Shown piece after piece: positions 48,926 through 58,133 of a stretch of DNA of 64,000 bases; the stretch's first letter is position 1; each line of letters begins with the position of its first letter. The stretch comes from Dickeya fangzhongdai (lineage in GTDB: Bacteria; Pseudomonadota; Gammaproteobacteria; Enterobacterales; Enterobacteriaceae). The stretch is from assembly GCF_002812485.1 (NCBI RefSeq), contig NZ_CP025003.1:3410001-3474000 (forward strand), in the 5' to 3' direction. A program made the position numbers and the translations under genes. The notes beneath the pieces are model-generated. The model saw only the letters and a list, made by a program, of their open reading frames with translations, made no database searches and had not been told where the DNA came from.

Positions 48926-49999
48926 CTACTGACTCAACCGATGCGCAATCAAGCGCAGTTCTTCGGCGATTTGCTGTAAATCGCGCTGTTCATCAATGCG
49001 GGGGCCGGTGGAATTACGGATCACCAGCCTGGCCGGCAGGATGGACGACGATCGCTGCATGTCGCTGTCGTTGGCGTTCAGCAGACGGTGCACCGCTTCC
49101 TTGCCCTGCAGGTCGAGGTCCAGCGAGACGGTGGTCAGCGCCGGATGGAAAAACGAACTTTCATACGTGCCGTCGTAACCAATCACCGATTTCTGGCCGG
49201 GGATGGTCAGCTGATTCTGATGAAAAGCGCTCAAGACGCCGAGCGCCATTTGATCGTTGGCGACCAGCACCGCGCTGAACTGCGGCGTTTCGCGCAGCAT
49301 CTGCAGTGCGCCGGCGTAGCCGCTTTGCGCATCCCAATTGCCGTGAATCACCGTTGTCGGCGTCAGGCCGTACCCATCCAGGGTTTCCAGCCAGTTTTTC
49401 AGTCGCAAGCGCGCCGAAACCGAACCGGCCGGCCCCGCCAGTAAAGCAAAGTCGCGGTGCCCCAGTTCATACAGATACTTCACGCTGGCCCGCGTGCCGT
49501 CCGCCGGATTAAACGACACGTTGAATACCGAACTGTAAGGGTCAACATCCAGAAACAAGCAGAGAATATCGTCATTGTCGGCGGCGATGTGCTCTGCTTC
49601 TTCCGTCTCCAGCGGCACGTTGATGATAACCTTATCAACCCGCTGTGACTTGAGTTCATTGATAGAATCCTGAATGCTATGATTGACGTTCTCATCAATC
49701 ATGGAAATCAGCACCTGATAGCTTTCCATATTCGCATATCTTTTCACCGCCGCCGCTACCTGCGAAGGCGCGTGCAAGGCCAGCGACGTGGTCACCAGCC
49801 CTATCGTCATGCTCTGTTTACCCACCAGTTGCTGTGCCAGCCGGTTGGGAACATAACGCAACAGCTCGATGGACTGCTCTACCTTGCGGCGCGTGGACTC
49901 GGAGACATTCGCAGATTTGTTCAGCACCCGCGATACCGTCTGATAAGAAACACCCGCGTGGCGGGCAACATCTTCTAACGTAGCGCTTTTCGACTTCAT
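48926..49999 (-). CDS. ganR: LacI-family repressor GanR
   Basis: 357-residue LacI/GalR regulator. Helix-turn-helix near residues 5-50 (ATLEDVARHAGVSYQTVSRV, NKSANVSESTR), hinge, then the sugar-binding core with VIGYDGTYESSFFHPALTTV close to the C-terminus. From its place beside the galactan genes it is GanR, which senses galacto-oligosaccharides. Start at 49999 (MKSKS) has GGGAAA about 8 nt upstream; the frame stays open to 50074 with a less likely MMGNL start at 50017. Divergent from ganL. Confidence 0.9.
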   Translation of the reverse strand: MKSKSATLEDVARHAGVSYQTVSRVLNKSANVSESTRRKVEQSIELLRYVPNRLAQQLVGKQSMTIGLVTTSLALHAPSQVAAAVKRYANMESYQVLISMIDENVNHSIQDSINELKSQRVDKVIINVPLETEEAEHIAADNDDILCLFLDVDPYSSVFNVSFNPADGTRASVKYLYELGHRDFALLAGPAGSVSARLRLKNWLETLDGYGLTPTTVIHGNWDAQSGYAGALQMLRETPQFSAVLVANDQMALGVLSAFHQNQLTIPGQKSVIGYDGTYESSFFHPALTTVSLDLDLQGKEAVHRLLNANDSDMQRSSSILPARLVIRNSTGPRIDEQRDLQQIAEELRLIAHRLSQ

Positions 50000-50266
50000 G
50001 GTCAGGTTTCCCATCATGGTTTTACCGGGATTGTAGCAGTTGGCCCGGCGAAAAAACCATGTTCTGAACCCCACTCAGGCCAAATTACATGCAAGTATTA
50101 CGCTCACATATCAAAAACCCGTGACACGCATCACCAATCATTACAAAACAAAATGATTTATTTGCATTAAATCACAATAAAACAACGAATCCGTTGCTCG
50201 TATTTACGCTTAGGCATTTTATTGAATGCGTAATGTGAACGTAATACATAACAACAAGAGGCCACC
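50000..50266. promoter_or_regulatory. Divergent ganR / ganL promoter region
   Basis: Mostly AT-rich 267 bp. A half-matching CRP-type site, TTTGCATTAAATCACA, lies near 50160-50175: right arm TCACA is perfect, left arm 3 of 5. AAGAGG precedes ganL by 8 bp. The GanR operator could not be picked out by eye. Confidence 0.45.
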
Positions 50267-51538
50267 ATGAACACCAAACTCCTTACTCTCTCTACCGCAC
50301 TCACCGCCATACTAACCTCTCCGGCATTGCTGGCAGCAGAGGCCACCACCGTCCCCATTGATTTTCACGGCTATCTGCGCGGCGGCGTGGGGGTGTCCAA
50401 TGATGGCGGCATGTCGCAATGGCAAAAAAACAAAGTGGGCCGTCTGGGTAACGAAAACGATACCTACGGCGAAGTAGAACTTGGCTCGGAGGTGTACAAG
50501 AAAAACGACGTCAGTTTCTACGTCGACAGCATGGTCAGCATGGTGTCGGATGGCTCCAACGATAACGAAACCACCATCGGCGATGACGCCCAGTTCGGCC
50601 TGCGCCAGTTGAACCTGCAAATCAAGGGGCTGGTCCCCGGCGACCCTAAAGCCGTAATCTGGGGCGGTAAACGCTACTATCAGCGTCACGATTTGCACAT
50701 TATCGATACCAAATACTGGAATATCTCCGGTTCCGGCGCCGGGATCGAAAACTATACGCTCGGCCCCGGCGCGCTTTCGGTCGCCTGGATCCGCGGCGAC
50801 GCCAACGCGGTTGACGACCGCATCAACGGCAACAGCAACGTCAACATCAACTATGCCGATATCCGCTATGCCGGGCTGAAACCCTGGAAAGGCGCCTGGA
50901 CGGAATTCGGCATCGACTACGCCATGCCGAACACCACCAAAAAACAGAAAGACTTCGGCGGCCTGTATGACGCGGACAACGGCGTAATGCTGACCGGCGA
51001 AATCAGTCAGGACATGCTGGGCGGCTATAACAAAGTGGTGCTGCAGTACGCCAACAAAGGGCTGGCGCAAAACATGGTGTCGCAGGGCGGCGGCTGGTAC
51101 GACATGTGGAATCAGGTCAACAGCGCCACCGGTTATCGCGCCATCAACACCGGCCTGATCCCGCTCACCAGTCGGTTATCGTTCAACCACGTGTTGACCT
51201 GGGGTTCGGCTAACCACATCAACGAAGCGACCGACACAACCCGGCTGCTGTCGCTGGTAGGACGCCTGCAATACCAGTTTACCGATTATGTGCGCGGCAT
51301 TGGCGAAGTGGGCGCCTTCACCCAGAAAGACAACTTCAAAAACGGCACCTCGTTTAAACAAAGCGGTGAGAAATACACACTGGCGCTGGCGCTGGCGGCA
51401 GGCCCGGCATTTATGTCGCGCCCGGAATTGCGCCTCTACACCTCTTATCTGAACGACAGTCAGGACGGCAAACCGTTCAAAGACGGCACCGCCAATAACA
51501 CCTGGAACGTTGGCGTACAGGTGGAAGCCTGGTGGTAA
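50267..51538 (+). CDS. ganL: Maltoporin-like galacto-oligosaccharide porin GanL
   Basis: 423-residue outer-membrane porin of the LamB type. Signal peptide to about residue 23 (SPALLAA), N-terminal VPIDFHGYLRGGVGVS typical of sugar porins, YYQRHDLHIIDTKYWNISGS as in LamB constriction regions, and a C-terminus ending in AWW. In the gan context it should pass galactan oligomers across the outer membrane. Ends before an intrinsic terminator, so it is probably monocistronic and divergent from ganR. Confidence 0.92.
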   Translation: MNTKLLTLSTALTAILTSPALLAAEATTVPIDFHGYLRGGVGVSNDGGMSQWQKNKVGRLGNENDTYGEVELGSEVYKKNDVSFYVDSMVSMVSDGSNDNETTIGDDAQFGLRQLNLQIKGLVPGDPKAVIWGGKRYYQRHDLHIIDTKYWNISGSGAGIENYTLGPGALSVAWIRGDANAVDDRINGNSNVNINYADIRYAGLKPWKGAWTEFGIDYAMPNTTKKQKDFGGLYDADNGVMLTGEISQDMLGGYNKVVLQYANKGLAQNMVSQGGGWYDMWNQVNSATGYRAINTGLIPLTSRLSFNHVLTWGSANHINEATDTTRLLSLVGRLQYQFTDYVRGIGEVGAFTQKDNFKNGTSFKQSGEKYTLALALAAGPAFMSRPELRLYTSYLNDSQDGKPFKDGTANNTWNVGVQVEAWW

Positions 51539-51653
51539 TACCCGGTGCTAATCGCCACAGATATTGCGTTTCTCCGGACGTTTATTTTCATCATTGTTTT
51601 TCTTCATCATTATTGCTTTCCCTGTTTAATTACGATATCGCTGTAATCGTTTT

Positions 51654-51683
51654 GAGGATAATCGCCGGGTTATCCTCTTTTTT
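51654..51683 (+). terminator. Intrinsic terminator after ganL
   Basis: Arms GAGGATAA / TTATCCTC, 8-nt loop, followed by six T. Strong plus-strand terminator, immediately followed by a copy of the dispersed element. Confidence 0.85.
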
Positions 51684-51686
51684 ATT

Positions 51687-51883
51687 TATACCCGTCATAC
51701 TTCAAGTTGCAGGTGCGTTGGCTGCCCTCGCTCACCCCAGTCACTTACTTATGTAAGCTCCTGGGGATTCACTCGGTTGCCGCGTTACAAGGCTCATTCT
51801 GAACCTTGCCCTAAAGGGCCAACGCGTTGCGTTGTTCAACACGCCAGCGTGTTGTCCCGCAACTCGAATTATTTTGGGTATAT
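51687..51883 (+). repeat. Dispersed intergenic element, copy 2 (longest)
   Basis: Starts TATACCCGTCATACTTCAAG and ends AACTCGAATTATTTTGGGTA plus TAT. The ends are imperfect inverted repeats. Inner blocks include CACCCCAGTCACTTACTTAT and CCTAAAGGGCCAACGCGTTG; the latter is shared with copy 4. It fills most of the ganL to EIIB gap. Confidence 0.85.
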
Positions 51884-51940
51884 CCGTATATTTTGTATTT
51901 ATTATCTGACTCAATTTAATGACTTTTATTGACGGTGCGG

Positions 51941-52255
51941 CTATTCCGGCCGGGAGAAATGTTCCTCCAGTAACTTACGTAAGGCATCCGACTGCTTACC
52001 GAATATGGCATGAACCTGTTGCCCAAGAATAATGACGCCCAACGCGCCTTCCTGTTGTAATCCTTGTGAATCAACCAGACTCAGGTTTTTTACCGTCACA
52101 CGCAGCCGGGTAATACAGGCATCGACCTGCTCGATATTATCCCGCCCGCCAAATAACCGCAGCAGACGCTGAATCTGCTGTTTATCGTCGTCGCTTAATT
52201 CCGGCGTCGGTTTCGGATGCGAAAAATAACGCATAACAGAATGCAGACTGACCAT
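51941..52255 (-). CDS. Orphan glucose-type PTS EIIB domain protein
   Basis: 104-residue stand-alone EIIB of the glucose/sucrose class. The phosphorylated cysteine is about Cys47 in DACITRLRVTVKN, followed by LGVIILGQQVHAIFG, both typical. There is no EIIC or EIIA nearby, so it cannot by itself form a transporter. Start 52255 has GGAG 7 nt before; an ATG two codons earlier sits too close to that site. It is on the same strand as ganB and the import genes and lies 118 bp downstream of ganB, so it may be co-transcribed. Function unknown: a regulatory phosphocarrier role is only a guess. Confidence 0.88.
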   Translation of the reverse strand: MVSLHSVMRYFSHPKPTPELSDDDKQQIQRLLRLFGGRDNIEQVDACITRLRVTVKNLSLVDSQGLQQEGALGVIILGQQVHAIFGKQSDALRKLLEEHFSRPE

Positions 52256-52372
52256 GAGCATACTCCTCTGAAGGTATCGTACGGTACGCGGCGACGCCCG
52301 CCGGCGTGGCGGTTCATCGCCCAGAAGAAAGCGCCCATGCCGGCAGCGGCGATGGGCGCAGGCTGAACGCCG

Positions 52373-54430
52373 TCAGACCAGACGGCGACGAATCACCCGG
52401 CAATCCCAGGCGGAAAGGACAACATCCACCAGCGGCAACCCGGTCAGCATATCGCTATACCCGGCGGGCAACTGGATAGGCTGCGGCAACGCACTGTAGT
52501 TTTCGATGAAGATAAACTCTTCGTCGCCGTTGGTACGGCGATGGGCCGTCACCGCCGGCGGCAGCGGGATATCCAGCGCCCGCGGCAGAGCCAGCTCACG
52601 CATGATGGCGGCAAAGAAATCGCGCTGGAACGCCAGATCGTTACGCGAGGTCACATACCAGGCTTTCCCTGCGCCGACGTGATTTACCGTCACCGCCGGC
52701 CGGCCGGCATAGAAATCGTCGCAGTAGCTGGCGAGCGCCGTCGCGCCTTCAAGGTGGATCAACTCGCACAGGTGGCGCGCCTGATACGGCCCTTTCAGCC
52801 CGATATCATTGTCCGCCAGCCCCAACACCCGGTTATATTCGCCGTCGGCCAGACAGTCGATCTCTTCTGACCAGATGCCCAGCACCGGGCGCAACGGGCC
52901 GGGGAATCCGCCCTGATAACACAGGTCGCTTTCGTTAACGATGCCGCTCCAGTAGGTCACCACCACGTGCCCGCCCTGGCGCACAAACTGCTCGACGCGC
53001 TCGGCAAACCCCGGCCGCACCATGTACAGCATCGGCGCAATCAACAGCCGGTAGCCGCTGAAATCGCCGTCGGCGTTGATGACATCGACGGCGATCCCCT
53101 GCTCCCAGAACGGGCGGTAGTGTTCCGCCACCGTTTTTTCGTACTCCAACCCGGCATTGCGCGGCCCCTGCGCATCATCCATCGCCCAGCGGCTTTCCCA
53201 GTCAAACAGGATCGCTACCTGCGCCTCTACCCGGCTGCCCGCCACCGCATCCAGTTGCGACAAAATCTGGCCGAGCTGCGCCACTTCGCGGCCGACGCGG
53301 GTATCAACATGGCCGACATGATCCACCACCGCGCCGTGGAATTTTTCCACCGAGCCGCGGCTCTTGCGCCACTGGAAGTACTGCACCGCATCCGCGCCGT
53401 GGGCCACCGCCTGCAGCGAGGAGAGAATATGCATACCCGGCTTCTTGAGCTTGCTGAGCGGCTGCCAGTTGGTGACGCTGGGGGTCGATTCCATCAACAC
53501 AAACGGCTTGCCCTGCTTCAGCGAACGCATCAGATCGTGAAACAGGGCGATATAACAGGCCAGCGTGGCGTCGTCCTTGTCCCGGTGCCACATCGGGTAG
53601 CTGTCCCAGGAGATGAAGTCCAGCACGCGCGACAGCTGCCAGTAGTCGTAATCGTAAAAGTACTCCATGAAGTTGGTGGTCGCCGGGATAGCCGGGTTCA
53701 CCCGCTTCAACGGGGCGATTTCCTGCGCGCAGAAATCGGTCGCCTGCGCGGTATTAAAGCGTCGCCAGTCAAGGTTCAACCCGTGAATGGACACTTCGCC
53801 CTGCGGCGCCGGCGATTCAATCTGTGACCAGTCGCTGTAGGTATGGCTCCAGAAATCGCTCCACCAGGCGTGATTGAGGTTATCCAGCGTCTGGTAACGC
53901 GCCTGCAGCCAGGTGCGAAACGCCCGCTGACAGCGCTCGCAATGGCACTCGCCGCTGTATTCATTGGAAATATGCCAGCCGATCACCGCCGGGTGACGCC
54001 CGTAGCGCTCCGCCAGCAATGTATTGATTTTTTGAACCTTATCCCGATAGACCGGCGATGACAGGCAGTGATTGTGACGACCACCGTGCAGCGCCGGCAC
54101 CCGATCGCGCCCTACGCGCAGCACTTCCGGGTAACGTTGCGACATCCAGGCCGGGCGTGCGCCGCTGGGTGTCGCCAGAAACACCGAAATACCCTGCCGG
54201 TATAATTTATCGAGAACCTCATCCAGCCAGTCGAACCGGTACACGCCCTCCTGCGGCTCCAGTTTGGCCCAGCTGAAAATACCGACCGACATTACATTGC
54301 ATTTTACCTGTTTCATCATGGCGATATCGTCGTCAATAATGCCGGGGTAATTCTCCCATTGCTCCGGATTATAATCAGCGCCATGTAATAACCCATCGAC
54401 CTTCGGATTCAAAGGCGGAAATCGTTTCAT
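52373..54430 (-). CDS. ganB: GH42 beta-galactosidase GanB
   Basis: 685-residue glycoside hydrolase family 42 enzyme. Acid/base Glu157 in WHISNEYSG, nucleophile Glu314 in FVLMESTPSV, and the zinc-site-like cysteines ECHCERC right after the first. N-terminal LLHGADYNPEQW is classical. No signal peptide, so it works in the cytoplasm, releasing galactose from imported galacto-oligosaccharides. It follows ganA on the same strand, with a dispersed repeat between. Confidence 0.95.
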   Translation of the reverse strand: MKRFPPLNPKVDGLLHGADYNPEQWENYPGIIDDDIAMMKQVKCNVMSVGIFSWAKLEPQEGVYRFDWLDEVLDKLYRQGISVFLATPSGARPAWMSQRYPEVLRVGRDRVPALHGGRHNHCLSSPVYRDKVQKINTLLAERYGRHPAVIGWHISNEYSGECHCERCQRAFRTWLQARYQTLDNLNHAWWSDFWSHTYSDWSQIESPAPQGEVSIHGLNLDWRRFNTAQATDFCAQEIAPLKRVNPAIPATTNFMEYFYDYDYWQLSRVLDFISWDSYPMWHRDKDDATLACYIALFHDLMRSLKQGKPFVLMESTPSVTNWQPLSKLKKPGMHILSSLQAVAHGADAVQYFQWRKSRGSVEKFHGAVVDHVGHVDTRVGREVAQLGQILSQLDAVAGSRVEAQVAILFDWESRWAMDDAQGPRNAGLEYEKTVAEHYRPFWEQGIAVDVINADGDFSGYRLLIAPMLYMVRPGFAERVEQFVRQGGHVVVTYWSGIVNESDLCYQGGFPGPLRPVLGIWSEEIDCLADGEYNRVLGLADNDIGLKGPYQARHLCELIHLEGATALASYCDDFYAGRPAVTVNHVGAGKAWYVTSRNDLAFQRDFFAAIMRELALPRALDIPLPPAVTAHRRTNGDEEFIFIENYSALPQPIQLPAGYSDMLTGLPLVDVVLSAWDCRVIRRRLV

Positions 54431-54562
54431 AAAACATCCTTAATACTGAATAGGCAGACGGTATATTCCCGCTATTTCACTATGCAGGCAGGCGGCAACC
54501 ACATCATTCCCCAACAATAAGCCGGGGCCGCCAACGCGCCTGCACGTGAAATATGACGGGGC

Positions 54563-54625
54563 ATACCCAAAATAATTCGAATTGCAATAAAGCCAACGTA
54601 CTTGCAACTGAAGTATGCCGGGTAT
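54563..54625 (-). repeat. Dispersed intergenic element, copy 3 (short), abutting ganA stop
   Basis: 63 bp: ATACCCAAAATAATTCGAAT at one end and CAACTGAAGTATGCCGGGTAT at the other (20-base core shown in part), the two ends being inverse. Its last base touches the first base of the ganA stop codon at 54626. Confidence 0.8.
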
Positions 54626-55825
54626 TTACTTAAAGACTTTTATCGAAGGCAGCACCTCCCCCTGACAATTAAATAACGCCTGATTTTCACGGGCGTTGCC
54701 CAATTTCCAGTGGTCGTTGATGTAATTCATACCGGCTTCGGTGGCCCAGGTATTTCCCGGCGGCGTTATCCAGGTCGGTTCCCAATAGAACACGCCTTTA
54801 CCGTGCTTTTTCGGTACGTCAATCACGCTTTGCATCAGGTCGCGGATGAAATCGGCCTGCCCTTGTACCGTGGCCGGGTAACCGCCCGCCGTCGCTTCCT
54901 TTTCGCTAAAGCTGTTTTCGGCGTTATCGCAGTTAGCCAGGGTGTAACCGTAGGCGGCCTCAACCACGATGACGTCCTTGTTGTAGCGCTGGCTGATGTC
55001 GTCCATGTTGGCTTTTAACGCGCTGATCGGGCCGTTCCAGTAGGTGTACATCGACAGGCCGATCACATCGAACGGTACGCCGCGCTTGGTGATTTCATCA
55101 AACCACCAGCGGAAGGTGTCGTTCTTGGTGCCTTCCGCCAGATGAAGCATGATTTTGACCTGCCCCGGCGAGCTGAGGTTTTCACGCAGGCCGGCGATCG
55201 CGGCGTTCAGCAGGCCGGCCAGCCGGTCGAATTCGCCGCCGCCCTGCCCCCAGCTTTTGCCTTCCGGCCACAGGATGCCGCCGTTAGCCTCATTGCCGAT
55301 CTGCACCATATCCGGCAGCACCCCTTCCTTCTTGAAACGGGCGATGGTGTCGCGGGTATAGTCATGAATGGCGACTTTCAGTTGATCGTACGACAGGCTG
55401 GCCCAGGCTTTCGGCTTGAACTGCTTGCCGGGGTCGGTCCAGAAGTCGCTGTAGTGGAAATCCAGCAACAGCTTCATACCCTGCGCTTTGGCGCGTTTGG
55501 CCAGCGTCAATGTGGTCGCCAGATCGTTATCGCCGCCGCCGTAAGGACGCCCGGCAGCATCGCGGGGGTCAACCCACAAACGCAGCCGGATGTAGTTAAC
55601 GCCATTCTTTTTCAGCAGCGCGACCGGGTCGACGCGCACGTGGTTTTCGTCATAAAACACGCCGCCCTGACGCTCCACTTCCAGCAACGTGGAGATATCC
55701 GCGCCCTTGATAAAATCGGCCGGGGCATTGCGCAGTGGTTTAATAACGACAGACTCCGCCGCCATGAGCGGCATCGCGCCCAGCGACAGGGAAACAGCCA
55801 GTAATGCGGGTATCATCTTTTTCAT
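54626..55825 (-). CDS. ganA: GH53 endo-beta-1,4-galactanase GanA
   Basis: 399-residue arabinogalactan endo-1,4-beta-galactosidase. Signal peptide to about residue 22 (LGAMPLMAA), acid/base Glu179 in MVQIGNEANGGILWPEG, nucleophile Glu289 in VIVVEAAYGYTL, and FHYSDFWTDPGKQ with the family sheet 3 motif. It cuts the beta-1,4-galactan side chains of pectin outside or in the periplasm. Between the ABC transporter genes and ganB in the ganEFGAB order. Length is normal. Confidence 0.95.
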   Translation of the reverse strand: MKKMIPALLAVSLSLGAMPLMAAESVVIKPLRNAPADFIKGADISTLLEVERQGGVFYDENHVRVDPVALLKKNGVNYIRLRLWVDPRDAAGRPYGGGDNDLATTLTLAKRAKAQGMKLLLDFHYSDFWTDPGKQFKPKAWASLSYDQLKVAIHDYTRDTIARFKKEGVLPDMVQIGNEANGGILWPEGKSWGQGGGEFDRLAGLLNAAIAGLRENLSSPGQVKIMLHLAEGTKNDTFRWWFDEITKRGVPFDVIGLSMYTYWNGPISALKANMDDISQRYNKDVIVVEAAYGYTLANCDNAENSFSEKEATAGGYPATVQGQADFIRDLMQSVIDVPKKHGKGVFYWEPTWITPPGNTWATEAGMNYINDHWKLGNARENQALFNCQGEVLPSIKVFK

Positions 55826-55830
55826 CGCGA

Positions 55831-56742
55831 TTATCCTTTGGTACTGCCTGAGGTAAGGCCGGAGACAAAATATTTTTGCAGCATCAGGTAAAGCAACGCG
55901 ACCGGCACGGCAATCAGCACCGCGCCGGCGGCGTAGGTGGTGTAACTGGCTCCCATTTTCTGCGCCACCAGGTTGTATAAACCGATAGGCAGGGTGTACT
56001 TATCCGGGGTGCGCAGGATGGTGCTGGACAGGATGAAATCCCCCAGCGGACCGGTGAAGGAAAACAGCGCCACCACGGCGATGATCGGCTTGGACAAGGG
56101 AATAATGATCTCGATGAAAATACGGAAATTGCCCGCCCCGTCCATGCGCGCCGATTCGTCAAGCTCGCGGGGAATCGCGTCCAGATAGCCCTTCATCAAA
56201 TAGGTGTTCATCGGGATCATGCCGGCGACATAAATCAGCACCAGCGCCAGATGGCTGTTGATCAACCCCAGCAGCTGCGACAGCACAAAAATGGCGATCA
56301 GCGCGGAGAACTGCGGGATCATCTGCAACAGCAAAAACAGCATCAGGCCGTTTTGCCGTCCTTTGAAACGGAAACGCGAAAACGCGTAGGCGGTGAAACT
56401 GACGCTTACCAGCGTCAGGATCATGGTCAGGAAGCTGATTTTCATCGAGTTCCAGTACCAGGTCAGGTAATTGACCTGACCGTTGAACAGCTCCTCGTAA
56501 TGCTGAAAGGACGGATTTTCCGGAATAATCGAGGTGCTCAACAGGCTGTTGCCGGCATTGAGCGACGCCCCGACCGTCCACACCAGCGGATAAATGATCA
56601 CCACCGACACCGCGATAATCACCAGCCAGGACAGCGCAAGCCGAAGGGCTTTCTCGCGTTTGATACTTTTATGATGCACGCCCTGACGTTCGGCGCTCTG
56701 ACGATGAATATCCTGACGGTTGATGCCTTGAGTCGTCGCCAT
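55831..56742 (-). CDS. ganG: Galacto-oligosaccharide ABC permease GanG
   Basis: 303-residue MalG-type permease. Six membrane helices; the EAA loop that contacts the ATPase is visible as YLDAIPRELDESARMDGAGNF with IIPLSKP. ATG at 56742 is taken (GGGGAG upstream); ATG 56745 directly before it is also possible. Starts 11 bp after ganF. The first 40 residues are unusually polar with repeated RQ-type motifs (NRQDIHRQSAERQGVHHKS). Confidence 0.92.
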   Translation of the reverse strand: MATTQGINRQDIHRQSAERQGVHHKSIKREKALRLALSWLVIIAVSVVIIYPLVWTVGASLNAGNSLLSTSIIPENPSFQHYEELFNGQVNYLTWYWNSMKISFLTMILTLVSVSFTAYAFSRFRFKGRQNGLMLFLLLQMIPQFSALIAIFVLSQLLGLINSHLALVLIYVAGMIPMNTYLMKGYLDAIPRELDESARMDGAGNFRIFIEIIIPLSKPIIAVVALFSFTGPLGDFILSSTILRTPDKYTLPIGLYNLVAQKMGASYTTYAAGAVLIAVPVALLYLMLQKYFVSGLTSGSTKG

Positions 56743-56752
56743 CATTCTCCCC

Positions 56753-58060
56753 TTATGCCATCTCATCGTTCTTGAATGACCGGGTCGCCCGGAATTGCCA
56801 CAGCGCCAGCCCGACCACGAAAATCGACAGCAGGATGGTGATGGTGGCGGCAATCGCATACTGGGACGACGACATCGTCAGTTTGTAAATCCAGGACACC
56901 AGAATGTCGGTGCCCCCGGCATTGGAACCGGCGACGGCGGGTCCGCCGTTGTTGAACAGATAGATGATGTTGAAATTGTTAAAATTGAAGGTGTACTGGG
57001 TGATGATGATCGGCGCGATGGAGTACAGCACCAGCGGCAACGTAATGGTGCGCAGTTGCGTCCAGCGGCTGGCGCCGTCCATCGTGGCCGCTTCGTACAG
57101 ATCGTCCGGAATGGCCTGCAACACACCGGTGGTCATGGCGAACACAAACGGGAATCCGAGCCAGGTCTGCATCATGATCAACGCCGTTTTGGTCCAGAAC
57201 GGATCGGTCAGCCAGGCTTTCGGGCTGATGCCCACAGACGCCAGAATGGCATTATTGATGACGCCGAACGAATCGTTGAACATGCCGGCGAACACCAGAA
57301 TGGTGACGAACCCCGGCACCGCCCACGGCAGAATGAAAATCGTGCGGATCAGCGGCTTAAAGCGCAGATCTTTCTGGTTAACCAAAATCGCCAGCAACAC
57401 CCCCACCGTACACTGCAACGTGGTCGCCAGCAGCGTCCAGACCACCGTCCATTGCAACACGTCCAGAAAGGTCGAGCGCCAGATGCTGAGGGTAAAAATG
57501 CTGACGAAGTTCTTCATCCCGACCCACTCCACCAGTTTGGCGGGCGGCGTGTGGTACAGGTTGTAATTGGTAAACGCGATGGCGAAACCGAACAGGATCG
57601 GGAAAATCACCACGAACACCAGCAGAATGAAGCCCGGGGTAATCATCAGGTAAGGAAAGCCTTCGCTCAGCAGCAGGCGGTACTGCTGCCGCACGCTGTT
57701 CAGCGCCAGTCCGTCATCCCGCCGTTTGCCATTACGCCAGGCATCGTTTATCGACAAGGCGTAGATCAGCACGCCAAAGGCGATAATCAGCAGGCTGATG
57801 ATCCCTTCCGCCAGCAGGAAGATAGAGTTGTCGCGCGGCACCTCTTCCCCCAGGGTGTACACGCCCCACAGGCCGGTACGCAGAAAGTCATGAAACACCC
57901 CCAGATAGCTGCCGAGCAGCACCAGAAAAATCATGCCCTTCGCCCACTGGCGATGATAAAACTGCCCGCCGCCGGGCAGCACCGCGCACAACGCCGCGAC
58001 CCAGGCGTGGCGTCGGGTGCGCTTTTCCCCGGACAGGGGTTCGCCGGAACTGATAATCAC
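56753..58060 (-). CDS. ganF: Galacto-oligosaccharide ABC permease GanF
   Basis: 435-residue MalF-type permease with about eight membrane helices; an extra N-terminal pair (AWVAALCAVLPGGGQFYHRQ) precedes the core. EAA motif IPDDLYEAATMDGASRW with LPLVL. GTG start at 58060, AAGGAG 6 nt upstream. Ganged with ganE upstream and ganG downstream. Confidence 0.92.
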   Translation of the reverse strand: MIISSGEPLSGEKRTRRHAWVAALCAVLPGGGQFYHRQWAKGMIFLVLLGSYLGVFHDFLRTGLWGVYTLGEEVPRDNSIFLLAEGIISLLIIAFGVLIYALSINDAWRNGKRRDDGLALNSVRQQYRLLLSEGFPYLMITPGFILLVFVVIFPILFGFAIAFTNYNLYHTPPAKLVEWVGMKNFVSIFTLSIWRSTFLDVLQWTVVWTLLATTLQCTVGVLLAILVNQKDLRFKPLIRTIFILPWAVPGFVTILVFAGMFNDSFGVINNAILASVGISPKAWLTDPFWTKTALIMMQTWLGFPFVFAMTTGVLQAIPDDLYEAATMDGASRWTQLRTITLPLVLYSIAPIIITQYTFNFNNFNIIYLFNNGGPAVAGSNAGGTDILVSWIYKLTMSSSQYAIAATITILLSIFVVGLALWQFRATRSFKNDEMA

Positions 58061-58133
58061 ACGCTGCTCCTTCTAGTCGCGGGAAGTCGCCCTCCCGCTC
58101 GGTGTGGCCTACTGCGTTAACGGATGACGGTTA

